Positions 40,380-48,938 of a DNA stretch of 64,000 nucleotides are shown here, one piece after another. The notes beneath the pieces were generated by a model that was not told the origin of the DNA, made no database searches, and worked only from the letters and a program-made list of their open reading frames with translations. The translations under genes were made by a program, and so were the position numbers. Numbering within the stretch: position 1 is the first letter of the stretch; every line of letters begins with the position of its first letter. Source of the stretch: Tumebacillus algifaecis (GTDB taxonomy: Bacteria > Bacillota > Bacilli > Tumebacillales > Tumebacillaceae); assembly GCF_002243515.1 (NCBI RefSeq), contig NZ_CP022657.1, forward strand, positions 1,665,001 through 1,729,000, read 5' to 3'.

Positions 40380-41363
40380 ATGATCAAGACCTATTATTAT
40401 AACCATGATGAAGGTAAGATGTACCATGATGTCGATTTGACGCGCAAAGCCGAACTGTTGCAGGATACGAGAAATCTGTTGTGGATCGACCTGTATAACT
40501 GCACAGCAGAGGAACTCAAATATGTAGGCAACATCTTTGACTTCCATCCCTTGGCGATCGAGGACTGTCTGCATGACAGCCCCCGTTCGAAAGTTGACCG
40601 CTATGAAGATGATGAGGATCAATATTATTTCTTCGTTTTTCATGCGCTGCGCTACGATGAGGAAAAAGAAATTGAAATTACGACCGAAGAACTGAACATC
40701 TTTTTGGGCAAGAATTACTTGGTGACGATTCACAAAAAACCATTGCAAACGATCGGGCGCATCGCGGCCACGTCGCTGCGCAGCTATCATTATATGAACC
40801 GCGGACCTGACTTTTTGCTGTATTCGATGGTCGATGGGATCACCGACGAATATTTTCCGATTTTGGAACGCATCTCGGCGCGGATTGATGAACTGGAAGA
40901 TGAGATTTATGTCGAGCCGGTGCATGAGATCACGGAGGAGTTCTTGGCTCTGAAACGCAATATCGTCCTGATCAGACGGGTGATCCAGCCGCAAAAGCGG
41001 ATTTTTGCCAATGTGAACGGGCGCTACTCATTTGAGATTGACGAAGAGAACATTCCCTATTATATCGACTTGGTGGACCATCTGGAGCGCATTTCGGACG
41101 GTGTGGAGTCGTATCGCGACTTGATCTCCGGTGCGCTGGAAACCTATTATTCGCTCGTCTCTTCCCGCACCAATGACACGATCCGCATGCTGACGGTCAT
41201 TTCGACGGTCATGCTGCCGCTGACCTTTATCACCGGATTTTTCGGGATGAATGTGCCGATGCCGTTTAGCGATTCGTACGTCGCCACGGTGACTATTTTC
41301 TTAGGCTTGATGGGGATGACCTATTGGATGTTAAAGCTGTTTCGCAAGCGTAGATGGATTTAG
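40380..41363 (+). CDS. corA: magnesium/cobalt transport protein CorA family
   Basis: A 327-aa pentameric Mg2+ channel subunit. A large cytoplasmic funnel domain (res 1-265, PLAIEDCLH and RVIQPQKRIFANVN) is followed by two C-terminal membrane helices and the signature GMNVPMPF between them (standard GMN motif). The acidic cytoplasmic helices (EDDEDQYYF) are typical. Start ATG 40380 after GAGGGGAGGG. It is next to the CNNM gene on the same strand but separated by a terminator. Confidence 0.9.
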   Translation: MIKTYYYNHDEGKMYHDVDLTRKAELLQDTRNLLWIDLYNCTAEELKYVGNIFDFHPLAIEDCLHDSPRSKVDRYEDDEDQYYFFVFHALRYDEEKEIEITTEELNIFLGKNYLVTIHKKPLQTIGRIAATSLRSYHYMNRGPDFLLYSMVDGITDEYFPILERISARIDELEDEIYVEPVHEITEEFLALKRNIVLIRRVIQPQKRIFANVNGRYSFEIDEENIPYYIDLVDHLERISDGVESYRDLISGALETYYSLVSSRTNDTIRMLTVISTVMLPLTFITGFFGMNVPMPFSDSYVATVTIFLGLMGMTYWMLKLFRKRRWI

Positions 41364-41375
41364 TGCAGACAATAC

Positions 41376-41418
41376 GAAAGCCCCTGTTCCCGAGGTGATC
41401 ATTGGGAACAGGGGCTTC
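41376..41418. terminator. convergent terminator
   Basis: GAAAGCCCCTGTTCCC / GGGAACAGGGGCTTC, 15-bp stem, between corA and the tautomerase. Confidence 0.85.
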
Positions 41419-41425
41419 TGTGTGC

Positions 41426-41620
41426 TTACTTGTTGTTCTTGTCGATCAGCAACTCGCCACCGAAACCGTATTCGTCTGCTTTCATGTCTTTGATGAAGAC
41501 ATGGACGCGGTCTTGCGGGATGCCTGCTACTTCGGCTACCGCATCGGAGATGCGCTTGGTGAGTTCGCGCTTTTGCTCCAGTGTGCGGCCTTCCATCCAT
41601 TCGATATGTACAAACGGCAT
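41426..41620 (-). CDS. 4-oxalocrotonate tautomerase family enzyme
   Basis: A 64-aa protein with the catalytic N-terminal proline (MPFVHIEWMEGRT) exposed after Met removal, and the family helix KRELTKRISDAVAEVAGI and strand RVHVFIKDM. It forms small hexamers that tautomerise 2-hydroxymuconate-like substrates; the physiological substrate is unknown. Start ATG 41620 after AAAGGAGG; the longer open frame upstream has no support. Confidence 0.9.
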   Translation of the reverse strand: MPFVHIEWMEGRTLEQKRELTKRISDAVAEVAGIPQDRVHVFIKDMKADEYGFGGELLIDKNNK

Positions 41621-41771
41621 GAGGACGCCTCCTTTTGTCAATGTTATTTTGTCTATTATACACCTGTCAGGGAGGGCACGCACCCAATTTAGACGGGCTT
41701 GGGTGATTGTCCTGAGCAAAAGGTACAGGTGATGAGTAGGATGAAGTATCAACCGAAAAGGAGGAATTTCG

Positions 41772-41888
41772 ATGTCTGGAAACGTTGCAACTGCAGGATA
41801 CGGTATGTATAGCAGTTTCACTCGCTGGGCGATCGTGTTCCTGATTATTTTCGTGCTGTTTATTCTGATCGTACCAGGGATGTGCTAA
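41772..41888 (+). CDS. YjcZ-family small sporulation-type protein
   Basis: A 38-aa protein: a Gly/Tyr-containing N-terminus (MSGNVATAGYGMYSSFT) and one membrane helix RWAIVFLIIFVLFILIVPG. It matches the YjcZ/SscA-like family of spore-forming bacteria. Start after AAAAGGAGG. A paralog lies at 55097. Confidence 0.8.
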   Translation: MSGNVATAGYGMYSSFTRWAIVFLIIFVLFILIVPGMC

Positions 41889-41907
41889 GCTGGTTTTCAT
41901 CAAATGG

Positions 41908-41939
41908 AAGAGCCGAGAGGGACGCCTCTCGGTTCTTTT
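41908..41939 (+). terminator. terminator after the YjcZ-like gene
   Basis: AAGAGCCGAGAGG-gacg-CCTCTCGGTTCTTTT. Confidence 0.8.
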
Positions 41940-41959
41940 GTTAGAAGGGAGGGGAGGGT

Positions 41960-43150
41960 GTGCAAAAGCGTGCTCGAAAGCAAGGGACGGTCAAGCAAAA
42001 GCCGATTCGAGCGGCGCGGTCGCCGAAGCTGAAGTCGTTGGTGCTGGACGAAGGTGTGCGGCAGATGATTCGCGAGGAAGCGGTGAAACTGAAGCTTTCC
42101 GAAGAGGAGTATCTACGGCTAATGCTTCATTTTTCTGAAGTGCTGCGTACGACGATGCTGCCTGCCGGGGTGCTGGACGGTGGATTTTTGACGATGATCT
42201 TGCAAAATCCGATGGTGCTGGATATGTTGAAGGGCATGATTGGCAACATGCTCAATGGGGTGATGAACAAGAGCAAGTCGGTCAGCACGGATGCAGGAAA
42301 TACGTTACCTGATGGTGGGAACGTGCCTGGCGGACGGCGCGGGATCTATCCGGCACCGATGCCCCCGTATTCGCAGTCACCTGCACCCCCTTATGGACCA
42401 CAGACCATGCGGTCACCACAAGCATTCAATGGCCCCGGATTCGGAGGTATGCCAGGGAGAGCTGGCGGCCCAGGCTTCGGAGGCCCACAAGGATATGGTG
42501 GCCCACAAGGGTACGGAGGTCCGCAAGGGTACGGAGGCCCACAAGGGTACGGAGGTCCGCAAGGGTACGGAGGCCCGCAGGGGTACGGAGGTCCGCAGGG
42601 GAACGGTGGCTTTCAGGGAAGTGGAGGCTTGCCAAGGAATCGAGGTCAGCAACGGAACGGAGTTCAACAAGGGCAAGGCACTCCACAAGGGGACGAATCG
42701 CCAGGGAATGAAGATTCGGAAGGTAACGGCAGTCCACCAGAGCAAGAAGGGCTGTCAGGTAATGGAAGCCAGCAAGGGCAGGATGCTACATCCGGGAACG
42801 AAAGTCCGCAAGGGCAGGATGGTACATCTGGGAACGGAAGTCCGCAAGAGCAGGGTGGCCCAACAGGGAAAGGAAGCCAGCAAGGGCAGGATGGCCCAAC
42901 AGGGCAAGGAAGTCTACCAAGGCATGGTGGACCTCCAGGATATGGAGGGCCGCAGGGACCAAGCGGATTGGGCCGTGGAGGTGTGCCGAACTATGGTGGC
43001 GGTTCCGGGATGTGGGGGATGCCGCCGGGACGGTCGCAGGCTGTGGAAGGTCCGGAGCTGGAACGAGAGCCAGCTAAGGAGAGCAAACAGGACGATCAAG
43101 AATTGCTCGATTCTTTGGCCCGGATGGTCGGCCAGTATTTGCAAAAATAG
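41960..43150 (+). CDS. protein with conserved-looking N-terminus and long Gly/Pro/Gln repeat tail
   Basis: A 396-aa protein in three parts. Residues 1-110 are basic then helical (LKSLVLDEGVRQMIREEAVK, GGFLTMILQNPMVLDMLKGM). Residues 120-370 are low-complexity: first (GGPQGY)n hexapeptides, then looser units such as GSPQGQDGTSGN, giving a collagen-like or spore-surface character. The end (res 371-396, DDQELLDSLARMVGQYLQK) is helical. I cannot name a family; a spore coat or surface role is inferred from composition only. GTG start after GGGAGGGGAGG. Confidence 0.65.
   Translation: MQKRARKQGTVKQKPIRAARSPKLKSLVLDEGVRQMIREEAVKLKLSEEEYLRLMLHFSEVLRTTMLPAGVLDGGFLTMILQNPMVLDMLKGMIGNMLNGVMNKSKSVSTDAGNTLPDGGNVPGGRRGIYPAPMPPYSQSPAPPYGPQTMRSPQAFNGPGFGGMPGRAGGPGFGGPQGYGGPQGYGGPQGYGGPQGYGGPQGYGGPQGYGGPQGNGGFQGSGGLPRNRGQQRNGVQQGQGTPQGDESPGNEDSEGNGSPPEQEGLSGNGSQQGQDATSGNESPQGQDGTSGNGSPQEQGGPTGKGSQQGQDGPTGQGSLPRHGGPPGYGGPQGPSGLGRGGVPNYGGGSGMWGMPPGRSQAVEGPELEREPAKESKQDDQELLDSLARMVGQYLQK
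42475..42603. repeat. tandem 18-bp coding repeats (GGPQGY units)
   Basis: About seven copies of an 18-bp unit (GG-T/C-CCGCAAGGGTACGGA variants) in frame, translating to repeats of GGPQGY. Third-codon-position differences between units show partial ageing, while several neighbouring units are identical. Confidence 0.9.
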
Positions 43151-43154
43151 AAGC

Positions 43155-43186
43155 AACGGCGGTCCGAGCGGGCCGCCGTTTTTTTA
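43155..43186. terminator. convergent terminator
   Basis: AACGGCGG / CCGCCGTT stem with 10-base loop and T7. Confidence 0.8.
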
Positions 43187-43435
43187 GATGCGGAAGATTG
43201 GACCCTTGGTGAGCTGTGGCAAGTTTACCGTTTGCGGGTTCACATCTGCCTGATGGGTAAGGCCGATCTGCAGAGCTCCGCTTAAGTTTTCGATTCTGAT
43301 TCGGTCAAAATTAAACTCGATCTTATCAACCAGCAACGTTTTAGCAGCCAGCATCAAGCGAATTTGCTGATTCTCGCGCTCCAATTCCTCCACGCGCCGC
43401 CGCAGGTAAAAGTTTTCTTGGAGGAGTTGTTCCAT
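43184..43435 (-). CDS. short GerPC-like spore protein
   Basis: An 83-aa protein. An N-terminal coiled coil (LLQENFYLRRRVEELEREN) is followed by DKIEFNFDRIRIENLSGALQ and IGLTHQ, which resembles the middle of the spore germination protein GerPC. GerPC is about 200 residues, so this is a short relative or a truncated copy, and no other gerP genes are adjacent. Start ATG 43435 after GGAGGTCACGG. Confidence 0.5.
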   Translation of the reverse strand: MEQLLQENFYLRRRVEELERENQQIRLMLAAKTLLVDKIEFNFDRIRIENLSGALQIGLTHQADVNPQTVNLPQLTKGPIFRI

Positions 43436-43608
43436 TCACCGTGACCTCCTTTTGGTGCATCGTATGGCGAAGGGCGGCAAAGCGTGACAAGTGCCTATTT
43501 TTTAGGGTGAAAAAATTTGATTTGAGTATGTCATATATCGAATTCTGAGCGTATAATGTGATATACTTAATGCAGGGATGAACGAATTTAGTGGAGGGGA
43601 TTTCTGGT

Positions 43609-43782
43609 ATGCAGGAATATTGGTCTCGTAAACGTGATGAAATGATGTCATATGTGCAAGATTGTGAGCAACGTTTTGGAATGTCCAGTTCCGATTTTGT
43701 TAGCTACTATCGCGAACTTGAGTCCCATGGAACGGAAGAAGAGTATGACTGGTATGTGTGCTTGAATTTTTTGAATGCATAA
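43609..43782 (+). CDS. 57-aa acidic protein of unknown function
   Basis: MQEYWSRKRDEMMSYVQDCE then QRFGMSSSDFVSYYRELESH and GTEEEYDWYVCLNFLNA. The ATG at 43609 has GTGGAGGGG at 9 bases. It resembles small DUF proteins or antitoxin-sized proteins of Bacilli, with no toxin gene beside it. TATAATGTGAT at about 43551 may be its -10. Confidence 0.6.
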   Translation: MQEYWSRKRDEMMSYVQDCEQRFGMSSSDFVSYYRELESHGTEEEYDWYVCLNFLNA

Positions 43783-43811
43783 TGAAACCGATTTCACAGC
43801 GTTGAACATAC

Positions 43812-43842
43812 AGGGCGTGCCATTTTGGCACGCCCCCTTTTT
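43812..43842 (+). terminator. terminator of the 57-aa gene
   Basis: GGGCGTGCC-attt-TGGCACGCCC with T5. Confidence 0.85.
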
Positions 43843-43911
43843 ATACGAATGATTGGGCAGAACCTCATACACGCATGATCGTGTTGGGCATGGTGAAAAG
43901 CGATCACACGA

Positions 43912-44919
43912 TCATTTCGCAACTGCTACTTTTTCGATGACTTCGGTAACGAATAAGGTGGAATGGTCGAGCAGATGGACCAGTTCGGCAGTGTCGAAAA
44001 GCTTGACGACTGGGCGAAGTGGCAGCCCTTTAGGGACGGCGATCACTTTGCCTTCTTGTCCGTTGTTCAGTCGTACGGATGTGCCGACCGGGTAAGGCGC
44101 GATATTGCGCACGAAGGCGGTGATGATCTTTTGGTCGTATGCAGTGTATTCCGACATGATTTTCTCCAGTGCATAATGCGGCAATATACGCGTGCCGTCT
44201 TCTTCATTGGTCAGATGGTCATAGAGGTTGGCGAGCGCGCAAATCTGAGCGTATTCGTGGACAGCGTCGCCTTTTAAATTGCGTGGGAAGCCAGCCCCGT
44301 CGATGCGCTCATGGTGCTGAACGGCGATGGAAGCTGACAGCGTGTGGATGATCGGGTAGCGGCGCAACAGGTTGAATCCTTCCATCGGGTGGTCGAGCGG
44401 ATTTTTGGCGGTCGCATAGCCGATGTCGTGCAAAAGCGACCCGATGGCGATCTGTTTTACACGCAGCATATCATAGTCAAGCCCAAGCGCTGTCAAGGTG
44501 GCGAGGATGCAAACGTTGACCGAATGCGAGTAACGATAGGACCCGGTCGCGCGAACGTCGGTAAATTGCACCATGCAGCCGCGGTTGGCGATCAGGTCGT
44601 CGGTGATCTGATTGGCGACGCGGATCAGTTCGTCAATATTAAGCGGGCGACGATTCTCTGCTAAATCGAACGCCTTTTGCACGATGCGGGCCGCCCCTTG
44701 ACGTACCACATCGGAAACAGGATCGATGTCTTCGATCGTGCCTAAAAATTCATCTTCTACATAGACGGACAGGATACCAAAAGATTCTAAGCGATTCTTG
44801 TAAGCCAATTTGACCGAGGCGCCACGGTTGAGCAGAATCGATTGGTCGGGTGCGTAGATCGGACGTGCAATCTTATGGACTTCAGAGAGTTCAAATAATG
44901 GAATTAGTTTCACGAGCAA
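43912..44919 (-). CDS. HD-GYP domain phosphodiesterase-type protein
   Basis: A 335-aa protein. The HD motif SLLHDIGYA, then DHPMEGFNLL, then HHERIDGAGFPRNLKG, a GYP motif variant with Phe for Tyr, and DHLTN mark an HD-GYP domain (about res 130-270). Such domains hydrolyse cyclic-di-GMP; metal-binding His and Asp residues are kept, so activity is plausible. The N-terminal 110 residues lack a known sensor, and about 60 beta-rich residues (PVGTSVRLNNGQEGKVIAV) follow. Monocistronic. Confidence 0.85.
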   Translation of the reverse strand: MLVKLIPLFELSEVHKIARPIYAPDQSILLNRGASVKLAYKNRLESFGILSVYVEDEFLGTIEDIDPVSDVVRQGAARIVQKAFDLAENRRPLNIDELIRVANQITDDLIANRGCMVQFTDVRATGSYRYSHSVNVCILATLTALGLDYDMLRVKQIAIGSLLHDIGYATAKNPLDHPMEGFNLLRRYPIIHTLSASIAVQHHERIDGAGFPRNLKGDAVHEYAQICALANLYDHLTNEEDGTRILPHYALEKIMSEYTAYDQKIITAFVRNIAPYPVGTSVRLNNGQEGKVIAVPKGLPLRPVVKLFDTAELVHLLDHSTLFVTEVIEKVAVAK

Positions 44920-45115
44920 TATCCTCCGAAAGTAGTATCGCGGGAATCTAAGTTACAACTATTTTACTATACTTCGTAGGGATTTTGAACCATATATTTT
45001 AACTTTCATTATTTTCACTGACTTCAAATTTGTATTTTTTTATAGATAGGCATGGGTACGACCGGGTCAAAGTTGCCATAGTCTAGGAGAGAGTCGGAGA
45101 AAGGAGGGGGAGTCG

Positions 45116-45997
45116 GTGGACGGGTTGACGTTTCGCCAAGCGGACCGTGCAGATGTGTTAGAGCTGGCGGAACTGTTTACGAAGCGCAAGAGCAAGGAGC
45201 GCGTCTCACGGATGATCAACCGCTTTGAACAGGAACCGGACGGCTGGTACGTCGCGGAGCAGAATGGAAAGATTCTCGGTTGCTGTCAGGCGGTGTTTCC
45301 GCGTCCTAAGGACTGCTGGCTCCAGTGGATGCGCATTGCTCCGAAAGCGCAAGGCAGTGGGATCGGCGGGGCTTTTACCGATTATGTGGATCAGCAGGTC
45401 AAAGAGCTAGGGGCCGAGGTGGTGCGTTTAAACACACTGCCGAGCAACGGGCGCGTGCACGCGATGATGGGAGGCGCGCGCGGCTATACGGAGTGGGCAC
45501 GATGGACGAGATGGTCCCACTTGCCTCGCAAGCCAGCCGCTCAGCTGACCCGCTTGCGTGCAGTTTCGCACACGGTTGACGTGTCACGGGTGTTACATTG
45601 GTTGGGGGGGCAGGTCGGCTATCGAGCATCGTTTGAAGCGGTGACCTGTCCTCATGATTTTCGGAAAACGGTCTCGCTCGATCGTGCCCTGCTCCAAGAG
45701 TTGCTCGGCAAACGAAGACGTGGAGGCTGTGTGATCGCAGAGCGGCACGGTCAGATCGAGGCGGTTGCCTTGTATGCGGTGCGAACGCAGGAACTGCGCG
45801 TGCTACAACTGGTCGCTTCGACAACCGCAGGCGGGCTGGCCGCCGCTGCCGGAGCTGTGCGGGAAGCGAAGCCTGTCGAACGCGTCTCCATCCAACTAGC
45901 CGGTGCTTCTGATGAACTGGTTCGAGCGATTCAACGATCGTTTACCGGACGAAATCGGAGGAAGCATCAGTTTTACGTATTTGGTAAGCATCTGTAG
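45116..45997 (+). CDS. GNAT-family acetyltransferase with C-terminal extension
   Basis: A 293-aa protein. Residues 1-150 are a GNAT domain (FRQADRADVLELAELFTKR, WLQWMRIAPKAQGSGIGGAFTDYV with the acetyl-CoA loop QGSGIG). Residues 150-293 form a second, weaker GNAT-like half (HDFRKTVSLDRALLQELL, LRVLQLVASTTAGGLAA). The substrate is unknown. GTG start after AAAGGAGGGGG. Confidence 0.75.
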   Translation: MDGLTFRQADRADVLELAELFTKRKSKERVSRMINRFEQEPDGWYVAEQNGKILGCCQAVFPRPKDCWLQWMRIAPKAQGSGIGGAFTDYVDQQVKELGAEVVRLNTLPSNGRVHAMMGGARGYTEWARWTRWSHLPRKPAAQLTRLRAVSHTVDVSRVLHWLGGQVGYRASFEAVTCPHDFRKTVSLDRALLQELLGKRRRGGCVIAERHGQIEAVALYAVRTQELRVLQLVASTTAGGLAAAAGAVREAKPVERVSIQLAGASDELVRAIQRSFTGRNRRKHQFYVFGKHL

Positions 45998-46002
45998 CAA
46001 AC

Positions 46003-46034
46003 AAAAACCGCTTGGCGTGGGCCAGGCGGTTTTT
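46003..46034. terminator. convergent terminator
   Basis: AAAAACCGC-TTGG...CCAGGCGGTTTTT hairpin. Confidence 0.8.
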
Positions 46035-46824
46035 AGTCATAGGGCTCTGGGAGGGAAAGGTCTTTGGCCGATTGGCGCAGTAAGACGTGTAAGATCCGCT
46101 TTTCGTCCTCCTTTTGAAAACAGGCCAGTTCGGTGTTAGTATAGCGACGGATACACAGATCCGCGTGGTGTTCCAGCGTTCCTTCTTGCAGCAGCGCCAA
46201 TGTGAAAGCTGTATCGGCCAGCAGGAAGCCTTCGCCAGGATAGTCGGTCGGATAGCCGATCCGCTTTAAGAGTTTGGCTGGGAGCAACGGTGGGGCGAGG
46301 CGGTGCTCCCTTTTTAGATGGTTGAGCAAGCGGCGCATGGAGCGAGTCATGATGCTCGGGAGCGCTTTGGTGATTCGATCACCCTGTGGAGAGCTTTCCC
46401 ACAGTTCCAAATTGCCAAAAACGGCAGCGGTATGTGGCGGTGCCAGGGCCAGCTTTTTCTCCATCAGAGCGATCTCATCTCGTTCGAAACGGTCTCCTGC
46501 TTGTAGCACGAGGACGTGACGGCTGGAAATGTGCGGCAGGGCAAGGTTGACGAGGCGGGATTTGCCGCAAGGGAAGTCCGGTTTGAGGTGTCGCAGAGCA
46601 AAGCGTTCGGGCCAATGTTTCAGCGGGAGTTGCCCCGGTTCATAGTGTGGGTCGTCGGTCAACAATATGCAATCGAGGGTAACATGTTGCTGACGCCTGA
46701 TGCTTTGCAATGATTTTTTGAGCAGTGTATCGTCTTGTCCATAGAGTAAAACGGTCGTGGTCGGCAGGAGATCTTTGGCCCTGGAGCGAAGTGTGGATAG
46801 ATCGGCAGTAGGGTTTCGTCTCAT
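46033..46824 (-). CDS. glycosyltransferase family 2-like protein
   Basis: A 263-aa protein. TTTVLLYGQDDTLLKKSLQSIR and DCILLTDD, then KSRLVNLALPHISSRHVLVLQAGDRF resemble the nucleotide-sugar-binding half of GT-A enzymes (QAGD in place of DxD-type residues). The C-terminal half does not show clear GT2 motifs, so activity is uncertain. No polysaccharide genes surround it. Confidence 0.5.
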   Translation of the reverse strand: MRRNPTADLSTLRSRAKDLLPTTTVLLYGQDDTLLKKSLQSIRRQQHVTLDCILLTDDPHYEPGQLPLKHWPERFALRHLKPDFPCGKSRLVNLALPHISSRHVLVLQAGDRFERDEIALMEKKLALAPPHTAAVFGNLELWESSPQGDRITKALPSIMTRSMRRLLNHLKREHRLAPPLLPAKLLKRIGYPTDYPGEGFLLADTAFTLALLQEGTLEHHADLCIRRYTNTELACFQKEDEKRILHVLLRQSAKDLSLPEPYD

Positions 46825-46939
46825 CGGAACCTCCTGTGCTGGTTCAATTGGTTATACTATATGTGGAAAAAGGGACAGACGGTAACCCTGTCAACCGCCT
46901 GAAGTTGATGGCGCTTTACACGAGATTGGAGTTTTGCAG

Positions 46940-47371
46940 ATGACTCATGATCACCCGATGGAGTATTTGCTGTTTTTCAAATATGTGAACGAAGTGGATT
47001 ATTTTGAAGCGCATGAAGTATTGGAAGGCTATTGGCACAGCGATCGGATCGATTTTTATAAGGGCTTGATCCAACTCGCAGTCGGGCTCTATCACTTGAA
47101 TGCAGGCAACATCGCTGGCTTTCGGCAACTGTTCACTCGCGCAAGGGAACTCTTGACACCGTATGCGCCGGAGTATCGGGCGTTGAATGTGCAGCGCGTA
47201 CTCGACTATTTGGATGATTGTTTGATCCATGTGCCGAATGTTGTCGAGATGGAACGGGAGGAGGTCCGAGCGCTCGCTGTCCAGCCGATTCAGCTGTGGT
47301 TGGAGGATGGGACGGCGATTCCTGAGCAGGTGCCGCCAGAGTTCTTGGAGCGAGATGAAGAGGATGAGTAA
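46940..47371 (+). CDS. DUF309 family protein
   Basis: A 143-aa helical protein. YFEAHEVLEGYWHSD (metal-binding-like His/Glu) and FYKGLIQLAVGLYHLNAGN are the DUF309 signature. The function is unknown. The ATG at 46940 has GGAG at 8 bases. The ferredoxin gene overlaps its end by 8 bp, so both are one operon. Confidence 0.85.
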   Translation: MTHDHPMEYLLFFKYVNEVDYFEAHEVLEGYWHSDRIDFYKGLIQLAVGLYHLNAGNIAGFRQLFTRARELLTPYAPEYRALNVQRVLDYLDDCLIHVPNVVEMEREEVRALAVQPIQLWLEDGTAIPEQVPPEFLERDEEDE

Positions 47372-47723
47372 GGTAAAAGTTCTTCCGCACAACAAGACGG
47401 TGGAAGTGCGCGACGGAGTGCTTTTCCTAGCGGCTGTTCGAGCGGCGAAGGCCGCTTTGCCGAGCAAGTGCGGCGGACGCGGAGCCTGTGGAACGTGCAA
47501 GTTGCAGGTGGAGTCCGATGGGGCGCTCGATACGCTTAGCATCTCGGAGTCGCGGATGCTATCGGTTCAACAGGTCAAGGCGGGATACCGCCTCGGCTGT
47601 CAGGTCAAAGTCAAAGGCGATGCGGTGGTGACGCTGCCAGAAGACCCGTTGCGTCGGGTGATTCGATTGCAGTTGGAGGCGGCTCGCTCCGCTGCTGAAC
47701 CGAGTGGGGAACAAGGGGAATGA
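47364..47723 (+). CDS. 2Fe-2S ferredoxin (plant type), second copy
   Basis: A 119-aa ferredoxin. Ligands C36, C42, C45 (SKCGGRGACGTCKL) and C79 (YRLGCQVKV) are present. The C-x5-C spacing differs from C-x4-C in the copy at 18818, so they are not recent duplicates. A 25-residue Arg/Glu-rich tail follows the cluster domain. The ATG at 47364 lies after GAAGAGG within the end of DUF309. Confidence 0.87.
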   Translation: MSKVKVLPHNKTVEVRDGVLFLAAVRAAKAALPSKCGGRGACGTCKLQVESDGALDTLSISESRMLSVQQVKAGYRLGCQVKVKGDAVVTLPEDPLRRVIRLQLEAARSAAEPSGEQGE

Positions 47724-47726
47724 TGT

Positions 47727-47762
47727 AAAAAAGGCACTCCGAAAGCAGGAGTGCCTTTTTTA
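47727..47762. terminator. convergent terminator
   Basis: AAAAAAGGCACTCC-gaaagca-GGAGTGCCTTTTTT perfect stem. Confidence 0.88.
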
Positions 47763-48677
47763 TTCGGGCTGTTTTTCGGTGGTGGCTGCCACGGGGGAGA
47801 CCGTTTCGCGGGTGCGCAAGAGGAGTCGCGCAGGCAGGCGCGAGATCAGTCGATTCATGATCAGATCGGCAAGTTTGACAACGCCCCATGCAAAAAGCAT
47901 CCCAGCGATCACGTCGATGACCCAGTGAATTTTCAAATACATCGTGGAGAAGATGATCAGCGTGCAGTAGATGGTCATCGTCCAGCGGAAAAAGCGAGAC
48001 GACTCGCGGCGGGCGAGCAAAAGCATCGCAAAGGCCATCGAGGTATGCATGCTAGGAAAGCAGTTTTGCACCCAGTTTAAGGTCTCCGCTTCGGTCGTGT
48101 AATGGCGGTACCACGGGTCGAGCATGTCAGGGATGCCATAGACGTACCAAACTTCCTGCAACAGAATCGTATTGTAGAACGGTAGGATCAGCGGGACTTG
48201 GAGGACAAATCCGGCAAAAGCGTAATGGAGCATCTTTTTGACATCTTTGGTGAAGAAACTACGGATCATACAGGCCCAGAAGGACAAGGTGAATCCATAC
48301 CAGTAGATCCAGCCGATCAATTTGACCAGCCATTCGGGCTGATAGAACCAAAGGAAGCTCGCATCGTTAAACGGGATCGAGGCGAACAGGTCGTTCCATT
48401 TGAAATAGTGGTGGACATTACCCGTCTGCCAAGAGACGATGCTGTGCCAGAAGGAGCCAGCGTAGTTGTACATCACAAAGGGAAAGAGCAGAGCCAGAAA
48501 ACCGATCGGCAGGAATTTTTGCCACGTGATGTCAGTTTGGTCTTTTTTCACGCCGTACAAGGTGAGTAAGATCAGCGCAACGCAGCCAGCGCCCCAGTTT
48601 TGAACGCTGATGATCCCGTAGAGGACAAGACCTGTCGCTGCGATCAGCAACGCCCAGAGCCATTTTTGCTTGGTCAC
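47760..48677 (-). CDS. PAP2-superfamily membrane phosphatase
   Basis: A 305-aa protein with about six membrane helices. NCFPSMHTSMAFAMLLLARR (catalytic His region C2) and STMYLKIHWVIDVIAGMLFAWG (C3, HWxxD) are the phosphatase motifs seen in the PAP2/Aur1-like group. The substrate is probably a lipid phosphate or phosphatidyl alcohol. Monocistronic; start ATG/GTG near 48677 after TAGGAGG. Confidence 0.8.
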   Translation of the reverse strand: MTKQKWLWALLIAATGLVLYGIISVQNWGAGCVALILLTLYGVKKDQTDITWQKFLPIGFLALLFPFVMYNYAGSFWHSIVSWQTGNVHHYFKWNDLFASIPFNDASFLWFYQPEWLVKLIGWIYWYGFTLSFWACMIRSFFTKDVKKMLHYAFAGFVLQVPLILPFYNTILLQEVWYVYGIPDMLDPWYRHYTTEAETLNWVQNCFPSMHTSMAFAMLLLARRESSRFFRWTMTIYCTLIIFSTMYLKIHWVIDVIAGMLFAWGVVKLADLIMNRLISRLPARLLLRTRETVSPVAATTEKQPE

Positions 48678-48882
48678 GTGCAGGGCCTCCTAAAATCTGT
48701 TAAGTGATAACATGAGCTCGTAAGCAAGTACAAATTATAACATAGATTGATCGTAAAAGACCCGCCGTTTGTAGTCGATCTTGCGGCGGAGGACGCGGAG
48801 TGACTTGCACTGAGCGCTGTCATTCACGCCCTGACTCCAAGGGATGGCAAGGATATAAACACGCTTCTGGCGAGAGATAAGA

Positions 48883-48912
48883 AAGGGAAGCTGTCATTGA
48901 ACAGCTTCCCTT
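48883..48912 (-). terminator. terminator of the yheIH operon
   Basis: AAGGGAAGCTGT-cattga-ACAGCTTCCCTT perfect 12-bp stem. Confidence 0.82.
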
Positions 48913-48938
48913 AGCACCGAAGAAGTCGCGTCCGGGTG

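Noticed and set aside
42475-42603. CRISPR-like array
   Set aside because: Contiguous 18-bp units in coding frame without spacers; a protein repeat.
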